A program made the position numbers and the translations under genes. Positions 25,710-34,942 of a DNA stretch of 64,000 nt are shown piece by piece. Within the stretch, counting starts at the first letter, position 1. Each line of letters starts with the position of its first letter. The notes under the pieces were generated by a model. That model worked only from the letters and a program-made list of their open reading frames with translations. It was not told the DNA's origin and did no database searches. Origin of the DNA: Desulfobulbaceae bacterium. GTDB taxonomy: Bacteria > Desulfobacterota > Desulfobulbia > Desulfobulbales > Desulfobulbaceae. The DNA lies in assembly GCA_019163135.1 (NCBI GenBank), contig JAFLKR010000073.1:1-64000 (forward strand). The letters are read 5' to 3'.

Positions 25710-26555
25710 TCAGCTGCCATACATTTTTTTGGTTTTTTCCAGTTCCTCCGGAAGATCTTCCGCAAGCACCTTGTATTCTTCAACGTTGGTTTGAATATGG
25801 GTCGCCAGGGAGGGCGCCAGGTTGGTCGTGAGTCCATCCTTGATGGCTGAAAATCCCATTTGATGGATAATATATTCGCTCATCTGCAGAATTCCGGTCG
25901 GCGAATGGGGATTGATAGCGCCATTGCTCTGATGATGATCGCGTATGGCCTCGGCGATCGGGTCGGGGATGCGCCATTCCTTGGCGAGGATGTAGCCTAT
26001 CTGGCAATGATCGGTGTTGAACAGTTCCTGTTCCAGTTCAATGAGCGAGGGGCCATCGGCAACCAGTCGCTCGATAAGTTTAAGAAAGGTTTCCTGGTCC
26101 GCCTCTATTTCAACAATCAATCCAATATCATGCAGGATGCCACAGAGATAGGCATCGTCGCCATTAAGGGCGAAAATACGTTCGGCAATCATTTTACAGC
26201 AGATGCTGGAAGCGGCGCTGTGGAGCCACAAGTGCTGTGGGGAGAATTCGGTAGTGCCCGAAATGCTGCGAAGCAGTCCCTGGATGGCATCGGTCACCGC
26301 AATATTATGGAGATTTTTCATGCCCAGGAGTGCGACTGCCCGAGAAATGGAATCGACCTTACGAGTTAACCCAAAATAAGAACTGTTGACCAGGGTCAAC
26401 AGTCTGGCGACCAGGGCGGGATCTAAACGAATGACTTCTTCAAAATCCTGCAGGGTCGATTCTTCATCGTTGACCAATTGAACAAGCTTCGCCACAATAT
26501 GAGGCAATGTTTTGATTTTTTTAAATTTCTCAATCAGCGCTTCGGCTGTGGACAT
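25710..26555 (-). CDS. HDOD domain signalling protein
   Basis: A 281-residue protein built on a single HDOD domain. Typical segments are LPHIVAKLVQLVNDEESTLQDFEEVIRLDPALVARLLTLVNSSYFG and RAVALLGMKNLHNIAV. HLWLHSAASSICCKMIAE and CGILHDIGLIVE follow the family's degenerate HD pattern. HDOD proteins in Desulfobacterota often work beside two-component systems. The next gene, 12 nt downstream, is a hybrid kinase. GAGGAG precedes the ATG. Confidence 0.9.
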   Translation of the reverse strand: MSTAEALIEKFKKIKTLPHIVAKLVQLVNDEESTLQDFEEVIRLDPALVARLLTLVNSSYFGLTRKVDSISRAVALLGMKNLHNIAVTDAIQGLLRSISGTTEFSPQHLWLHSAASSICCKMIAERIFALNGDDAYLCGILHDIGLIVEIEADQETFLKLIERLVADGPSLIELEQELFNTDHCQIGYILAKEWRIPDPIAEAIRDHHQSNGAINPHSPTGILQMSEYIIHQMGFSAIKDGLTTNLAPSLATHIQTNVEEYKVLAEDLPEELEKTKKMYGS

Positions 26556-26606
26556 GGGAAGGCTCCTCTTGTTAGTCGGGCCACAAGGCAGATGCGAGCG
26601 GAGGGG

Positions 26607-26969
26607 TTACCGTAAAATTTCTTTTTTACTGACGGCCTCGGCTTTAATTCGGTCGAGCAGTTCGGCGAGCACTGGTTTGATGTTTTCCCGGATATCACCG
26701 GCCACGATGATGAACAGCAGATCGTCCCCAGGGACAAAACGACCGGAATGGGCTTCAACTATTATGTCATAAATACCAGGCCGTTCAAGGTATTCTTGCC
26801 TTAATCGGTCTATCTTCCCGTGATCCACCGTCGTTTCCAGTGCGGTAACCTGCTGCCGATTATGGCGCGACCAACTACGTACCGTTCCGTTATGGATAAG
26901 GATCATCCCGACTTTATCGATGAAATCGGGCCGTTTCTTCATGTTGGCAATAGTTGCTGAAATATCCAT
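26607..26969 (-). CDS. Short MoaE-like protein
   Basis: A 120-residue protein with the MoaE pattern: GMILIHNGTVRSWSR, VDHGKIDRLRQEY, IYDIIVEAHSGRFVPGDDLLFIIVAGDIRENIKPVL. MoaE is the large subunit of molybdopterin synthase. It is about 30 residues shorter than E. coli MoaE and lacks the C-terminal PIWKKE-type lysine segment used in catalysis. It could be a divergent synthase subunit or a regulator. The ATG at 26969 has AAGGA at good spacing; the track start at 26999 does not. No moaD is adjacent. Confidence 0.75.
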   Translation of the reverse strand: MDISATIANMKKRPDFIDKVGMILIHNGTVRSWSRHNRQQVTALETTVDHGKIDRLRQEYLERPGIYDIIVEAHSGRFVPGDDLLFIIVAGDIRENIKPVLAELLDRIKAEAVSKKEILR

Positions 26970-27008
26970 ATCGTCCTTCTTGCAGCGGTAGGGTTTCATT
27001 GAGGAGTC

Positions 27009-28394
27009 TTAGAGTTTCTTTATCGTGGCCTTTGGAATAATCAATTTTTCTCCAATTCGGATTTCGGCGAGCCCGTTCCTGCAATTTGCCGCCAGTAAAG
27101 TCTTTGGGGAAAGTTGAAACTGCCGGGCAATGGAGGATAAGGTGTCTCCCCTTTGCACAGTGTAACTGGAGATTGATTTAGACGGTTCGATCCTTTTCTG
27201 AGTTGTAACTTCTGGAGTGGAATTTTCTTTTCCAGTTTTCATCTTGGACTGCAGGGCTAGGGCCTGTTTGTTCGCAGGCAATCGCACGAGATAACCTTTG
27301 GGCACTGATTTTTGTCCGTTGAGCACGGGTTCCAGAAGAGCGGCATTCAGTCGGGTGAATTCCTGAGGGGAGACTCGAAAGGATGAGCGTAACCGTGCAA
27401 TGGGCGTGTCTTCCTTGAGGCGCAACGTGGTCGTTGCTTCCGGTCGTTCGTAGGGAACCCGGGAATCGGCTGCCAATCGTTTGGCCACGCGCGTGGCCGC
27501 CAGGAATTCCGAGTAAAAATTGCGGGAAGCAAATTTGAAATAACCCTGGCTGTAGGATTTGAAAATATTTTCATAATTGCCGTGTTCATTGACCGCCCGG
27601 ACCATGCCGGCACGGCCATAATTATAAGCAGTGAGGGCCAGCGGCCAGGTCTCGAGCTGCGCGTAGTTTTCTTTGAGCAGTTTAGCGGCGGCCTGAGTGG
27701 CCAGATAAGGGTCGTAGCGCTCGTCAACATTTTCATTGATGGTCAGGTAATCCCTGCCGGTGGACCGGGTGAACTGCCAGAGACCGGCGGCGCCAGCTTT
27801 GCTGTAGGCCTTCGGATTAAAGGAAGATTCCACGTGTGGGAGGTAGGCCAGTTCCGCAGGCAGTCCTTGTGAGACAAAAAAACTTTTGAATTGGGCAATA
27901 TATTTACCGGAACGGATGAGGCCCTCGTAAAATCGGTCTTTCTGGCCGATTTGCAACCGGATATTATCTCTCGCTTCCTGATAGGTGGTATGGCGTTGCT
28001 GGGAAAAGAGTGCGGCTATTTTTCTTTCTTCCAGAGTGGTCGGTTTTTCCCCGGACTCGAGGTTGGCAAGTATCGTGTCGATCCGGTTTTTTTCATGCTT
28101 AATGCGTTCACTATTTATCTTGGCCGAACCGGGGACTTCCCAATCTTCGAGGTCGATAACGGCATAGATTCTACTGAGATCGTCGATGTCGTGCAATATT
28201 CCCTGCCGGGTAGAATAACGGCTGTACACTTCTTCCCAGAATTTAACGTTGGCGTTAATGCACGGATACAGAGGAAATTGTTCAGCCGCCAAGGTGTTGG
28301 TTACGGTCAGGCAGAATGAACCTAACAACCAGCAAAGGGTAATGTGAAATAATCTGGATTTTTGTTCTTGTCTTTTCGGTGAGATGCAGTTCAT
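27009..28394 (-). CDS. MltD-like lytic transglycosylase with LysM
   Basis: A 461-residue exported enzyme cleaving the glycan strands of peptidoglycan. It has a signal peptide (about 20-37), and a lytic-transglycosylase catalytic domain near 180-300 with the glutamate in LPHVESSFNPKAYSKAGAAGLWQF. One C-terminal LysM domain reads YTVQRGDTLSSIARQFQLSPKTLLAAN. E. coli MltD has two LysM copies; only one is clear here. It heads the minus-strand set ending at YihY. Confidence 0.92.
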   Translation of the reverse strand: MNCISPKRQEQKSRLFHITLCWLLGSFCLTVTNTLAAEQFPLYPCINANVKFWEEVYSRYSTRQGILHDIDDLSRIYAVIDLEDWEVPGSAKINSERIKHEKNRIDTILANLESGEKPTTLEERKIAALFSQQRHTTYQEARDNIRLQIGQKDRFYEGLIRSGKYIAQFKSFFVSQGLPAELAYLPHVESSFNPKAYSKAGAAGLWQFTRSTGRDYLTINENVDERYDPYLATQAAAKLLKENYAQLETWPLALTAYNYGRAGMVRAVNEHGNYENIFKSYSQGYFKFASRNFYSEFLAATRVAKRLAADSRVPYERPEATTTLRLKEDTPIARLRSSFRVSPQEFTRLNAALLEPVLNGQKSVPKGYLVRLPANKQALALQSKMKTGKENSTPEVTTQKRIEPSKSISSYTVQRGDTLSSIARQFQLSPKTLLAANCRNGLAEIRIGEKLIIPKATIKKL

Positions 28395-28533
28395 GGTATG
28401 ATAATAAAAAACACAGTCGAAGAAAAAATAATGGGTTGGTAGCTGATAGACCTGCAGATATTATATCACATTGCAAACAGCCCGGCGATAGAAGTCACAA
28501 AACTTGGTTGTTTGAAGATAACATAGGGTATTT

Positions 28534-29019
28534 ATGTATAAACCCATAATAGGGACTCTTGGCTATATTTTATCGCCAGACGGCCTGCAGACGCTGCTCG
28601 TTCATCGCAATGCACGGGTTGCGGATCAGCATTTAGGCAAGTATAACGGTCTGGGCGGTAAAATGAAAGCAAACGAAGATGTGCTCAGTTGCATGAAAAG
28701 AGAAATCCGAGAGGAGTCAGGCTTGGAGTGTACCGCCATGCAGTTGCGCGGTACCATCAACTGGACCGGTTTCGGGCCCGAAGGAGAGGATTGGCTCGGC
28801 TTTATTTTTCTGATCACCGGGTATATCGGTACGGCCCGGCAGACCAATGAAGAGGGCGATCTGATCTGGCACCCGATTGCCAACCTCGACCAGTTGCCGA
28901 TGTGGGAGGGGGATCGTTACTTTCTACCTTTGGTTTTTGATGGTGATCCCCGAACTTTTCATGGCGTTATGCCCTATGAAAACAGTAGGCCGCTTGCATG
29001 GGAATACTTTCGGTGTTAG
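28534..29019 (+). CDS. Nudix hydrolase, MutT-like
   Basis: A 161-residue protein with a full Nudix box GGKMKANEDVLSCMKREIREESGLE (GX5EX7REUXEEXGU). Length and MYKPIIGTLGYILSPDG resemble 8-oxo-dGTP or dihydroneopterin-triphosphate-cleaving Nudix enzymes. The substrate is not determinable. TAGGGT lies before the ATG. It is divergent from mltD. Confidence 0.88.
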   Translation: MYKPIIGTLGYILSPDGLQTLLVHRNARVADQHLGKYNGLGGKMKANEDVLSCMKREIREESGLECTAMQLRGTINWTGFGPEGEDWLGFIFLITGYIGTARQTNEEGDLIWHPIANLDQLPMWEGDRYFLPLVFDGDPRTFHGVMPYENSRPLAWEYFRC

Positions 29020-29182
29020 CTTTCCAGTTCTAAAAAAGAATATCCGGAGCCTTGCATCCTTGCAAAATCCTTGCGTTCAGGGATGGTGATCTGTATATTG
29101 ATGTCCTATTCAGTTCTATCATAATTTCGGAAGGTTATGGTTTTTCAACCTTTTCGGCAACTTAAAAGTCAGAGGGAATGTC

Positions 29183-29494
29183 ATGGAGAATAATGCGGAA
29201 TTAATTCGCTTGGAGGAGTTTGTAGATAAACTGTTGACGAAATACAATAACCTGAAGGCTGAGTATCACGCGCTGCAGGATACCCTGCGGGAACGTGATG
29301 CTGAATGTGCCGATCTGAAAAATAATGTTTTCAATCTTAGTACTGAGCGTTCTGAGGTCGGAAATCGGGTGGCAGGTTTGATAGGTCGTATTGAGCAGTG
29401 GGAATGCGAGCATGATGCTGCTGCTGAAAAAAGCAATAATAGCGGTGTGCAGGGTTTTTTATTCAGCGATGACGCTGAAAGTAAAAACAATTGA
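29183..29494 (+). CDS. zapB: ZapB-like coiled-coil division protein
   Basis: A 103-residue protein, nearly all coiled coil (LEEFVDKLLTKYNNLKAEYHALQDTLRERDAEC..) with an acidic flexible tail. Position immediately before zapA supports ZapB, which joins the FtsZ ring through ZapA in characterised bacteria. GGGA precedes the ATG. Coiled coils resemble each other easily, so the name relies mainly on context. Confidence 0.75.
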   Translation: MENNAELIRLEEFVDKLLTKYNNLKAEYHALQDTLRERDAECADLKNNVFNLSTERSEVGNRVAGLIGRIEQWECEHDAAAEKSNNSGVQGFLFSDDAESKNN

Positions 29495-29512
29495 GGCTGA
29501 CGATCGATACTG

Positions 29513-29800
29513 ATGCAGGATCGTCTTGTTCGCTTCAATCTCTTCGGACAGGAATATACTTTTTACAGTGACGCTCCAGAGGATGAGGTTGAATCAGCTA
29601 TAGCTCTTCTTCGTCATGAGTTGGAAGGCAATGAAAAAATGAGCCGAAGTTCCGTGCCCTCAAACAAGGTGCTGGTTTTGGGGTGTTTACGCATGGCGGC
29701 TAAATATACCCAACTGAATCGAGAGTATAAGGAGTTTCGGCAAGAGCAGGAACGGTCGGTTGCCCATCTGATCGACAAGGTTTCCGCTGAATTGGACTAA
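29513..29800 (+). CDS. zapA: Cell division protein ZapA
   Basis: A 95-residue FtsZ-ring protein. RLVRFNLFGQEYTFYSDAPEDEVESAIALL is the globular ZapA head and the rest is a coiled-coil tail. It bundles FtsZ filaments. It lies 18 nt after zapB and is followed by the 6S RNA candidate, a gene order known in many proteobacteria. Confidence 0.85.
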   Translation: MQDRLVRFNLFGQEYTFYSDAPEDEVESAIALLRHELEGNEKMSRSSVPSNKVLVLGCLRMAAKYTQLNREYKEFRQEQERSVAHLIDKVSAELD

Positions 29801-29820
29801 TCTGCTAGTAAAATATCGTT

Positions 29821-29847
29821 TTGTTTGGCAGGTCATTCTGATATACT
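29821..29847 (+). promoter_or_regulatory. Promoter of the 6S RNA candidate
   Basis: A -10 TATACT (29842-29847) differs from consensus at one base. The -35 is less clear: TTGTTT (29821-29826) leaves a 15-bp spacer. Transcription would start at about 29854, which sets the proposed RNA 5' end. Confidence 0.55.
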
Positions 29848-29853
29848 ATTTTT

Positions 29854-30039
29854 AAGAACACAATGTGGCCCCTGCTCTGTTGGTGATTAACGGAGTATTA
29901 AGCCAACTCACATGATTAGGGTAGCTTTATTGTCGAAATATGGAAATCTTAACTGCTTTCCAGACGGCGACATGGGCATTACCCACCTAATTATATTAGG
30001 TTTTGATCATTCCGTTGACACGGCAGCGTGGGGGTTTTT
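29854..30039 (+). ncRNA. ssrS: 6S RNA candidate
   Basis: About 186 nt immediately downstream of zapA. CCCCTGCTCTG (29869-29879) pairs with CAGCGTGGGGG (30024-30034) with one mismatch, then AACGGA with TCCGTT. A central bulge follows, containing ACCTAATTATATTAGGT on the 3' side. Then come ATTAGGGTA/TACCC..TAAT and an end hairpin TGTCG..TGGAAA/TTTCCA..CGACA. The 3' end is GGGGG followed by TTTTT. Length, rod shape with a central bubble and position after zapA all match 6S RNA, the sigma70-polymerase inhibitor. No alignment was run. Confidence 0.68.
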
Positions 30040-30478
30040 AAGATTACCAGCTAATCAGACCGCTGTTTAATATAGACACCGCTTTGGTGGTGTTTAAAGA
30101 GGATAGTAGCGTGTGCAGAGTAACGGACAGAGTAGGTCTAGTGCTAGAAAGACAATCCTGAGGCGATCAGGTTTACTATATTTGAGTAACCTTCCACACA
30201 GGCTGTTTTCAAGTAAAACAACTGCCGGAATTTTTTTTCATAGGCGGTATTTTTCTTGTTATTCTATAGGTCTATGACCACAGAGTGTGCTAAGCAGGTG
30301 CTGGACGAGCCCCTGATGGGCCTGTTGCTGTTATTATAGCAGTGTTTCTGTTTTGTAACTCTCTTCCTCCAAACGTCACTCCCGCTCTTTTCCTCTCTTC
30401 TTGCAGCAACTTCGTTACTTTGAGCGATCAAAGGGTTGGGTTGCGCTATTTTTTATATATTCAAGTAGGTGTTTTGAC
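30040..30478 (+). other. Structured 439-bp stretch upstream of rny
   Basis: No credible ORF. Several hairpins are visible: ACACC..GGTGT (30076-30093), CCTGA-GGCGA-TCAGG (30158-30172), GGTTTACT/AGTAACC (30170-30191), and GCCC..GGGC (30309-30321), with GTGTG near 30111 able to pair with CACAC near 30195. It may be a second small RNA, the RNase Y mRNA leader, or both. No known riboswitch class was recognised. Confidence 0.4.
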
Positions 30479-32044
30479 ATGGAATTAAATGTGATAACGC
30501 TGCTTTTGGCGTTGGTGAATCTAGTCGCCGGGCTGGCTATTGGTATACTTCTGCGTAAAAGGCTGGTGGAGGGCAACCAGAAAAATATTGCCTTGCAGGG
30601 GCGGCAGATTATTGAAAACTCCATCAGCGAAGCCGAACAGATAAAAAAAGAGGCCTTGCTGCAGGCAAAAGAAGAATCTTTTTTAATCAAGCAGGAAGCT
30701 GATCGCGAACTGAAGGCGAGTCGGCAGGAACTTAAGGATGATCAGCGTCGACTGAATCGCAAGTTTGATGAAATCCAACGTGAATTTCAAATTCTGGAAG
30801 AAAAACAGACGAGTTTGAAATATCGTGAGGAACATTTGGCCGCCAGTGAAGTAGAGGTCGTTGAGAAGAAACAACAACTTGATACTCTTGTCGATGAGCA
30901 GCGCTATAAATTAGAGAAGATTGCCGGAATTGATCGCGATGAGGCCAAGCAGCAACTCATGCAATCCATTGAAAGTGAGGCACGTATGGATTGCGCTAAA
31001 AGGCTTTCGCGCATAGAAAATGAAATGAAAATGGAGGCTGATCGTAAAGGCAAGAACATTCTGGCGTTAGCCATAGCGAGATATGCCGGGGATTATGTCG
31101 CCGATAAGACGGTATCGATGGTTCCCCTGCCTAATGATGAGATGAAAGGGCGAATTATAGGCCGTGAGGGTCGAAATATCCGTGCCATCGAGGCGGCGAC
31201 CGGTATCGATATCATTATTGATGATACCCCTGAAGCGGTTATTCTTTCGGGTTTCAATCCTATACGACGGGAGATTGCCCGTCGTGCGCTGGAACAACTC
31301 ATTTCCGATGGGCGGATTCATCCGGCTCGTATTGAAGAGGTTGTTGCGAAGGTATCCGAGGAACTTGAGGTTGGTATTCGAGAATCCGGGGAACAGGCAA
31401 CCTTTGATGTCGGCGCCCATGGTATGCATGTGGACTTGATCAATTTGATCGGCCGCCTCAAATACCGCACCAGTTATGGCCAGAATATCCTGCAGCACTC
31501 CTTAGAGGTCGCCTTCCTTTGCGGGGTGATGGCTGCGGAGTTGGGTTTGGATGTTAAAAAAGCAAAAAGGGCCGGCCTGTTGCATGATATCGGCAAGGCA
31601 GTCGATCATGAGGTAGAAGGGTCCCATGCGATCATCGGCCGTGACCTTGCCCGTAAATACGGCGAGGCCGAGGATATCGTTTACGCCATCGGTGCCCATC
31701 ACGAAGACCAACCGCCTAAGAGCGTGCTGGACGTGCTGGTGCAGTCAGCAGATGCTCTTTCCGGAGCACGGCCTGGGGCCAGAAAGGAGATGCTGCAGAG
31801 TTATGTCAAACGCCTTGATGATCTCGAAAATATCGCCAATAGCTTTAGCGGCGTCGACAAATCTTATGCCATCCAAGCTGGGCGTGATCTCCGCATTATC
31901 GTTGATAGTCAGAAGGTCAAGGATGAGGAGGCGACTCTGTTGAGTCGCGATATAGCCAAGGCAATCGAAGAGCAGTTGACCTATCCGGGACAAATCCGGG
32001 TTACGGTCATTCGTGAGACCAGAGCGGTGGAATACGCCAAGTAA
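30479..32044 (+). CDS. rny: Ribonuclease Y
   Basis: A 521-residue membrane-anchored endoribonuclease that initiates mRNA decay. An N-terminal helix (residues 5-22), a long coiled coil (about 30-190), a KH domain with [22 protein letters not shown], and an HD domain with [12 protein letters not shown] (metal-binding) are all present. The ATG at 30479 gives the standard [12 protein letters not shown] start; the earlier track start at 30401 adds a non-homologous prefix. AGTAGGTG lies upstream. tyrS follows after 6 nt. Confidence 0.94.
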   Translation: MELNVITLLLALVNLVAGLAIGILLRKRLVEGNQKNIALQGRQIIENSISEAEQIKKEALLQAKEESFLIKQEADRELKASRQELKDDQRRLNRKFDEIQREFQILEEKQTSLKYREEHLAASEVEVVEKKQQLDTLVDEQRYKLEKIAGIDRDEAKQQLMQSIESEARMDCAKRLSRIENEMKMEADRKGKNILALAIARYAGDYVADKTVSMVPLPNDEMKGRIIGREGRNIRAIEAATGIDIIIDDTPEAVILSGFNPIRREIARRALEQLISDGRIHPARIEEVVAKVSEELEVGIRESGEQATFDVGAHGMHVDLINLIGRLKYRTSYGQNILQHSLEVAFLCGVMAAELGLDVKKAKRAGLLHDIGKAVDHEVEGSHAIIGRDLARKYGEAEDIVYAIGAHHEDQPPKSVLDVLVQSADALSGARPGARKEMLQSYVKRLDDLENIANSFSGVDKSYAIQAGRDLRIIVDSQKVKDEEATLLSRDIAKAIEEQLTYPGQIRVTVIRETRAVEYAK

Positions 32045-32050
32045 GGGGAA

Positions 32051-33268
32051 ATGATGAAGTCCGTAGCAGAACAGATAGCCCTGATAGAACGGGGCGCCGT
32101 TGATTTTCATTCCAAAGAAGATTTGGTTAAGAAATTGAACCGATCTTTGGAAACCGGTGTGCCGCTCACCATCAAGGCTGGCTTTGACCCCACCGCGCCA
32201 GATCTACATCTGGGGCATACGGTTTTGATTCAGAAAATGCGCCATTTTCAAATGTTAGGGCATCAAGTCAACTTTTTGATTGGTGATTTTACCGGCCTGA
32301 TCGGTGATCCGACCGGCAAATCCGACACTCGGCCACCGCTCACCCCGGAAGATGTTAAGCGCAATGCCGAAACCTATAAGGAGCAGGTTTTTAAAATCCT
32401 TGATCCTGAAAAAACCAAAGTGGTTTTCAATTCAAGTTGGCTCGGTCAACTCACCTCCTTTGAGATGATTCGGTTGGCCTCCGAACTGACCGTAGCCAGG
32501 ATGCTTGAACGCGATGATTTTAAAAAACGGTTCGAATCCAATCGGCCAATTTCCATACATGAATTTCTGTATCCTCTGATTCAGGGGTACGACTCGGTGG
32601 CCATGAAAGCCGATGTCGAACTCGGCGGCACTGACCAGTTGTTCAACCTGCTGATGGGCAGGGACCTGCAACGCAGTCGTGGTCAGGAGCCCCAAGTGGT
32701 TTTGACCATGCCGTTGCTGGAAGGTTTGGATGGGGTCAATAAGATGAGCAAATCATTGGGTAATTATATCGGCATTTCAGAGGCGCCGGACAGTATCTTT
32801 GGCAAGGTCATGTCAATCAGTGACGATCTTATGTTCCGATATTATGAATTGCTCAGTGATCTTCCCATGGCTGAAATCGTAACTCTGAAAGGGCAAATAG
32901 CCGCTGGGCAACTTCACCCCAAGGCTGTTAAAGTACAGTTGGCCAAAGAGTTGGTAGCGCGATTTCACAACCAGGCAGCGGCAGAAGATGCGGAGCGCAA
33001 TTTTGACCAGATTTTCGCCCGGCATGAAATGCCCGACGAAATTGAAGAGGTGAAGGTCGTTGTCGGAGAGCCGGAAATTTGGGTGCCAAAGCTTTTATTG
33101 GATGCGGGGTTGGTGAAATCAACTTCCGATGGGCGTCGAATGATCCAGCAACATGCCGTCTCCATCGAAGGTGAAAAGGTGAGTGACATCAACGCGGTTG
33201 TCCCTGCGCATGGTACGCTGCTCCTCAAAGTGGGCAAGCGAAGATTTTGCAAGGTGATTTTTTCCTGA
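32051..33268 (+). CDS. tyrS: Tyrosyl-tRNA synthetase
   Basis: A class I synthetase of 405 residues. The HIGH-type motif is [13 protein letters not shown] near residue 52, and the KMSKS motif is present in [14 protein letters not shown]-terminal S4 RNA-binding domain covers about 340-405. Its length and sequence fit the TyrZ-like branch. It probably shares a transcript with rny. A bidirectional terminator follows. Confidence 0.94.
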   Translation: MMKSVAEQIALIERGAVDFHSKEDLVKKLNRSLETGVPLTIKAGFDPTAPDLHLGHTVLIQKMRHFQMLGHQVNFLIGDFTGLIGDPTGKSDTRPPLTPEDVKRNAETYKEQVFKILDPEKTKVVFNSSWLGQLTSFEMIRLASELTVARMLERDDFKKRFESNRPISIHEFLYPLIQGYDSVAMKADVELGGTDQLFNLLMGRDLQRSRGQEPQVVLTMPLLEGLDGVNKMSKSLGNYIGISEAPDSIFGKVMSISDDLMFRYYELLSDLPMAEIVTLKGQIAAGQLHPKAVKVQLAKELVARFHNQAAAEDAERNFDQIFARHEMPDEIEEVKVVVGEPEIWVPKLLLDAGLVKSTSDGRRMIQQHAVSIEGEKVSDINAVVPAHGTLLLKVGKRRFCKVIFS

Positions 33269-33293
33269 TTTTCAGGCGCTAAAAAAAATGATG

Positions 33294-33338
33294 AACACCA
33301 AGAGCGGCTTCTCCGAAGAGAATGCCGCTCTTGGTGTT
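33294..33338. terminator. Bidirectional terminator between tyrS and fur
   Basis: AACACCAAGAGCGGC pairs perfectly with GCCGCTCTTGGTGTT around a 15-nt loop. On the minus strand a T8 run lies a few bases beyond the stem; on the plus strand only TTTC follows. It separates convergent genes. Confidence 0.8.
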
Positions 33339-33366
33339 TCGAGAATTTGGAACCGTTGTGCCCGTA

Positions 33367-33786
33367 TTATTGGGCAAGGGTTTTATTTTGGTGTTGTTGG
33401 CAGGCGCTGCAGATTCCCGTGAATTCGATATGATGTCCGATGATCAGGTACGAAGTGGTGTCGGCCGCTTGGGCAACCAATTCGTTGATGACGGGAATGT
33501 TAATATCGTCTACTTTGCCGCAGATTGAGCAACGGATATGGTAATGCGCCTCAGTGGTGGCATCAAATCGTTTCTGGGTACCACCCACCTCGATTTTAAG
33601 GATCATTCCACTGTCTGCCATCAATTCAAGATTGCGATAGACCGTACCGAGTCCGATGCGGGGCAGTCGCTTGCGGACCATGTCGTAGAGTTCGCTGGCA
33701 GTGGGGTGGGTCTTTACTTTGGCCAATTCTTCAAGAATGATATGGCGCTGGGTGGTCAGCCGAATCATCGGTGCGGGAGCGTTCAT
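33367..33786 (-). CDS. Fur-family metal-dependent repressor
   Basis: A 139-residue regulator. The N-terminal winged helix is RLTTQRHIILEELAKVKTHPTASELYDMVRKRLPRIGLGTVYRNLELM. The C-terminal part has AHYHIRCSICGKVDDI and a second CXXC in GICSACQ, which together bind structural zinc. It is closest in pattern to PerR-like short Fur proteins, but peroxide versus iron sensing cannot be decided. I use the ATG at 33786 with AGGAAA upstream; the track start at 33801 has no site. Confidence 0.9.
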   Translation of the reverse strand: MNAPAPMIRLTTQRHIILEELAKVKTHPTASELYDMVRKRLPRIGLGTVYRNLELMADSGMILKIEVGGTQKRFDATTEAHYHIRCSICGKVDDINIPVINELVAQAADTTSYLIIGHHIEFTGICSACQQHQNKTLAQ

Positions 33787-33813
33787 GGGGTTTCCTATCA
33801 TTGAAATGCCAAC

Positions 33814-33848
33814 AGTTAATAAATAATAGTTATCAGTAATTAAATAAC
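33814..33848. promoter_or_regulatory. AT-rich candidate operator upstream of the Fur-family gene
   Basis: A 35-bp stretch rich in TTAAT/ATTAA repeats (GTTAATAAATAATAGTTATC and AGTAATTAAATAAC) lies between the Fur-family gene and dus. Its composition resembles Fur/PerR boxes and would fit autoregulation, but the symmetry is imperfect and the match subjective. Confidence 0.3.
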
Positions 33849-33916
33849 ATGCCGATTGTTTTTATGTCAAGGTTGAAGTGGAGAAAACCGGTTTTGCATT
33901 GGGCTGGAAGAGAATT

Positions 33917-34942
33917 ATGATTGCCGGGCTCAAAAAAATCTGGCCGCCTCTCCTGCTGGCGCCGATGGCGGGTTTGACCCATTCGGCTTTACGCACGAGT
34001 ATTCTCAGTTTCGGGGGAATCGGGCTCTTGAGCACGGAAATGTTAGCTGCGGCCCGTTTGCCTGCGGAAAATGTCCGTCTCTCTCCCTATCTGGTACGCA
34101 CTCCGGAGGAATCACCGCTTTCTTATCAACTGTTGTTAAGCAGTGAACATAATATACCCAAGGTGTTCGCCGCCCTGCATCGTTTCAATGCAGATGCTAT
34201 AGATCTCAATCTTGGCTGTCCTGCACCTGTGGTCCGTAGAGCTGGAGGCGGGAGTAGTTTAATGGAAGATCCGGAACGGGTGCGAAAAATCGTTCAATGT
34301 GCTCGGCGAAATACCGCTTTGCCGTTGACCGCCAAAATTCGGCTTGGAGAAACACTTGATTCACAGAAATTAAGGGATTTTTGTTTAATGCTGGCCGGGG
34401 AGGGGATTGATATGCTGACGGTCCATGCCCGTTTGCGTGCCGAGCCATTTGCCAGGCGGCCTCGCTGGGAGTGGATTGCAAAGGTGAAGGAATGGATTGA
34501 TATCCCGGTGGTCGCCAACGGGTCGATTGATTCGGTCAGCAGTGCCCGTGCCTGCATTGAGGAAAGCGGTGCAGACGGGATAATGATTGGGCGCGCGGCG
34601 GCTGTGACCCCATGGATATTTGCAGATATTGCCAGGGAAATTTACAAATTGCCTCTCCCCACAGTAAAAATTTCGCTGCCGTCCCTGTATCAAAACTTCA
34701 CCAGGGCTTTGGTCGAGCGGTTCCAGCCTGAGCGGCGGCTTGGACGCCTCAAGGAGTTCACCCATTACTTTGCTAAGAACTATTTTTTTGGTCATCATTT
34801 AGCTGCTAAGGTCCAGGCTAGCCTAACCATGGAGGATGCTTGGGTAAGGGCCGTTGAGTTTTTTGGTGAGAACGATTCCGATGGCACCTCTGGTCTGGTG
34901 GCATCGTTTGCGGCATTCGTCAGGGGCGAAGAGGGGGGTTGA
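33917..34942 (+). CDS. dus: tRNA-dihydrouridine synthase
   Basis: An FMN-dependent enzyme reducing uridine in the tRNA D-loop, 341 residues from the ATG at 33917 (GGAAGAG upstream; the GTG at 33878 lacks one). LLLAPMAGLTHSALR is the FMN-binding start, IDLNLGCPAPVVRRAGGGSSLM carries the active cysteine, and VVANGSIDSVSSA and GADGIMIGRAA bind the cofactor phosphate. The subtype is not assigned. Its last 23 nt overlap the convergent radical SAM gene. Confidence 0.92.
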   Translation: MIAGLKKIWPPLLLAPMAGLTHSALRTSILSFGGIGLLSTEMLAAARLPAENVRLSPYLVRTPEESPLSYQLLLSSEHNIPKVFAALHRFNADAIDLNLGCPAPVVRRAGGGSSLMEDPERVRKIVQCARRNTALPLTAKIRLGETLDSQKLRDFCLMLAGEGIDMLTVHARLRAEPFARRPRWEWIAKVKEWIDIPVVANGSIDSVSSARACIEESGADGIMIGRAAAVTPWIFADIAREIYKLPLPTVKISLPSLYQNFTRALVERFQPERRLGRLKEFTHYFAKNYFFGHHLAAKVQASLTMEDAWVRAVEFFGENDSDGTSGLVASFAAFVRGEEGG

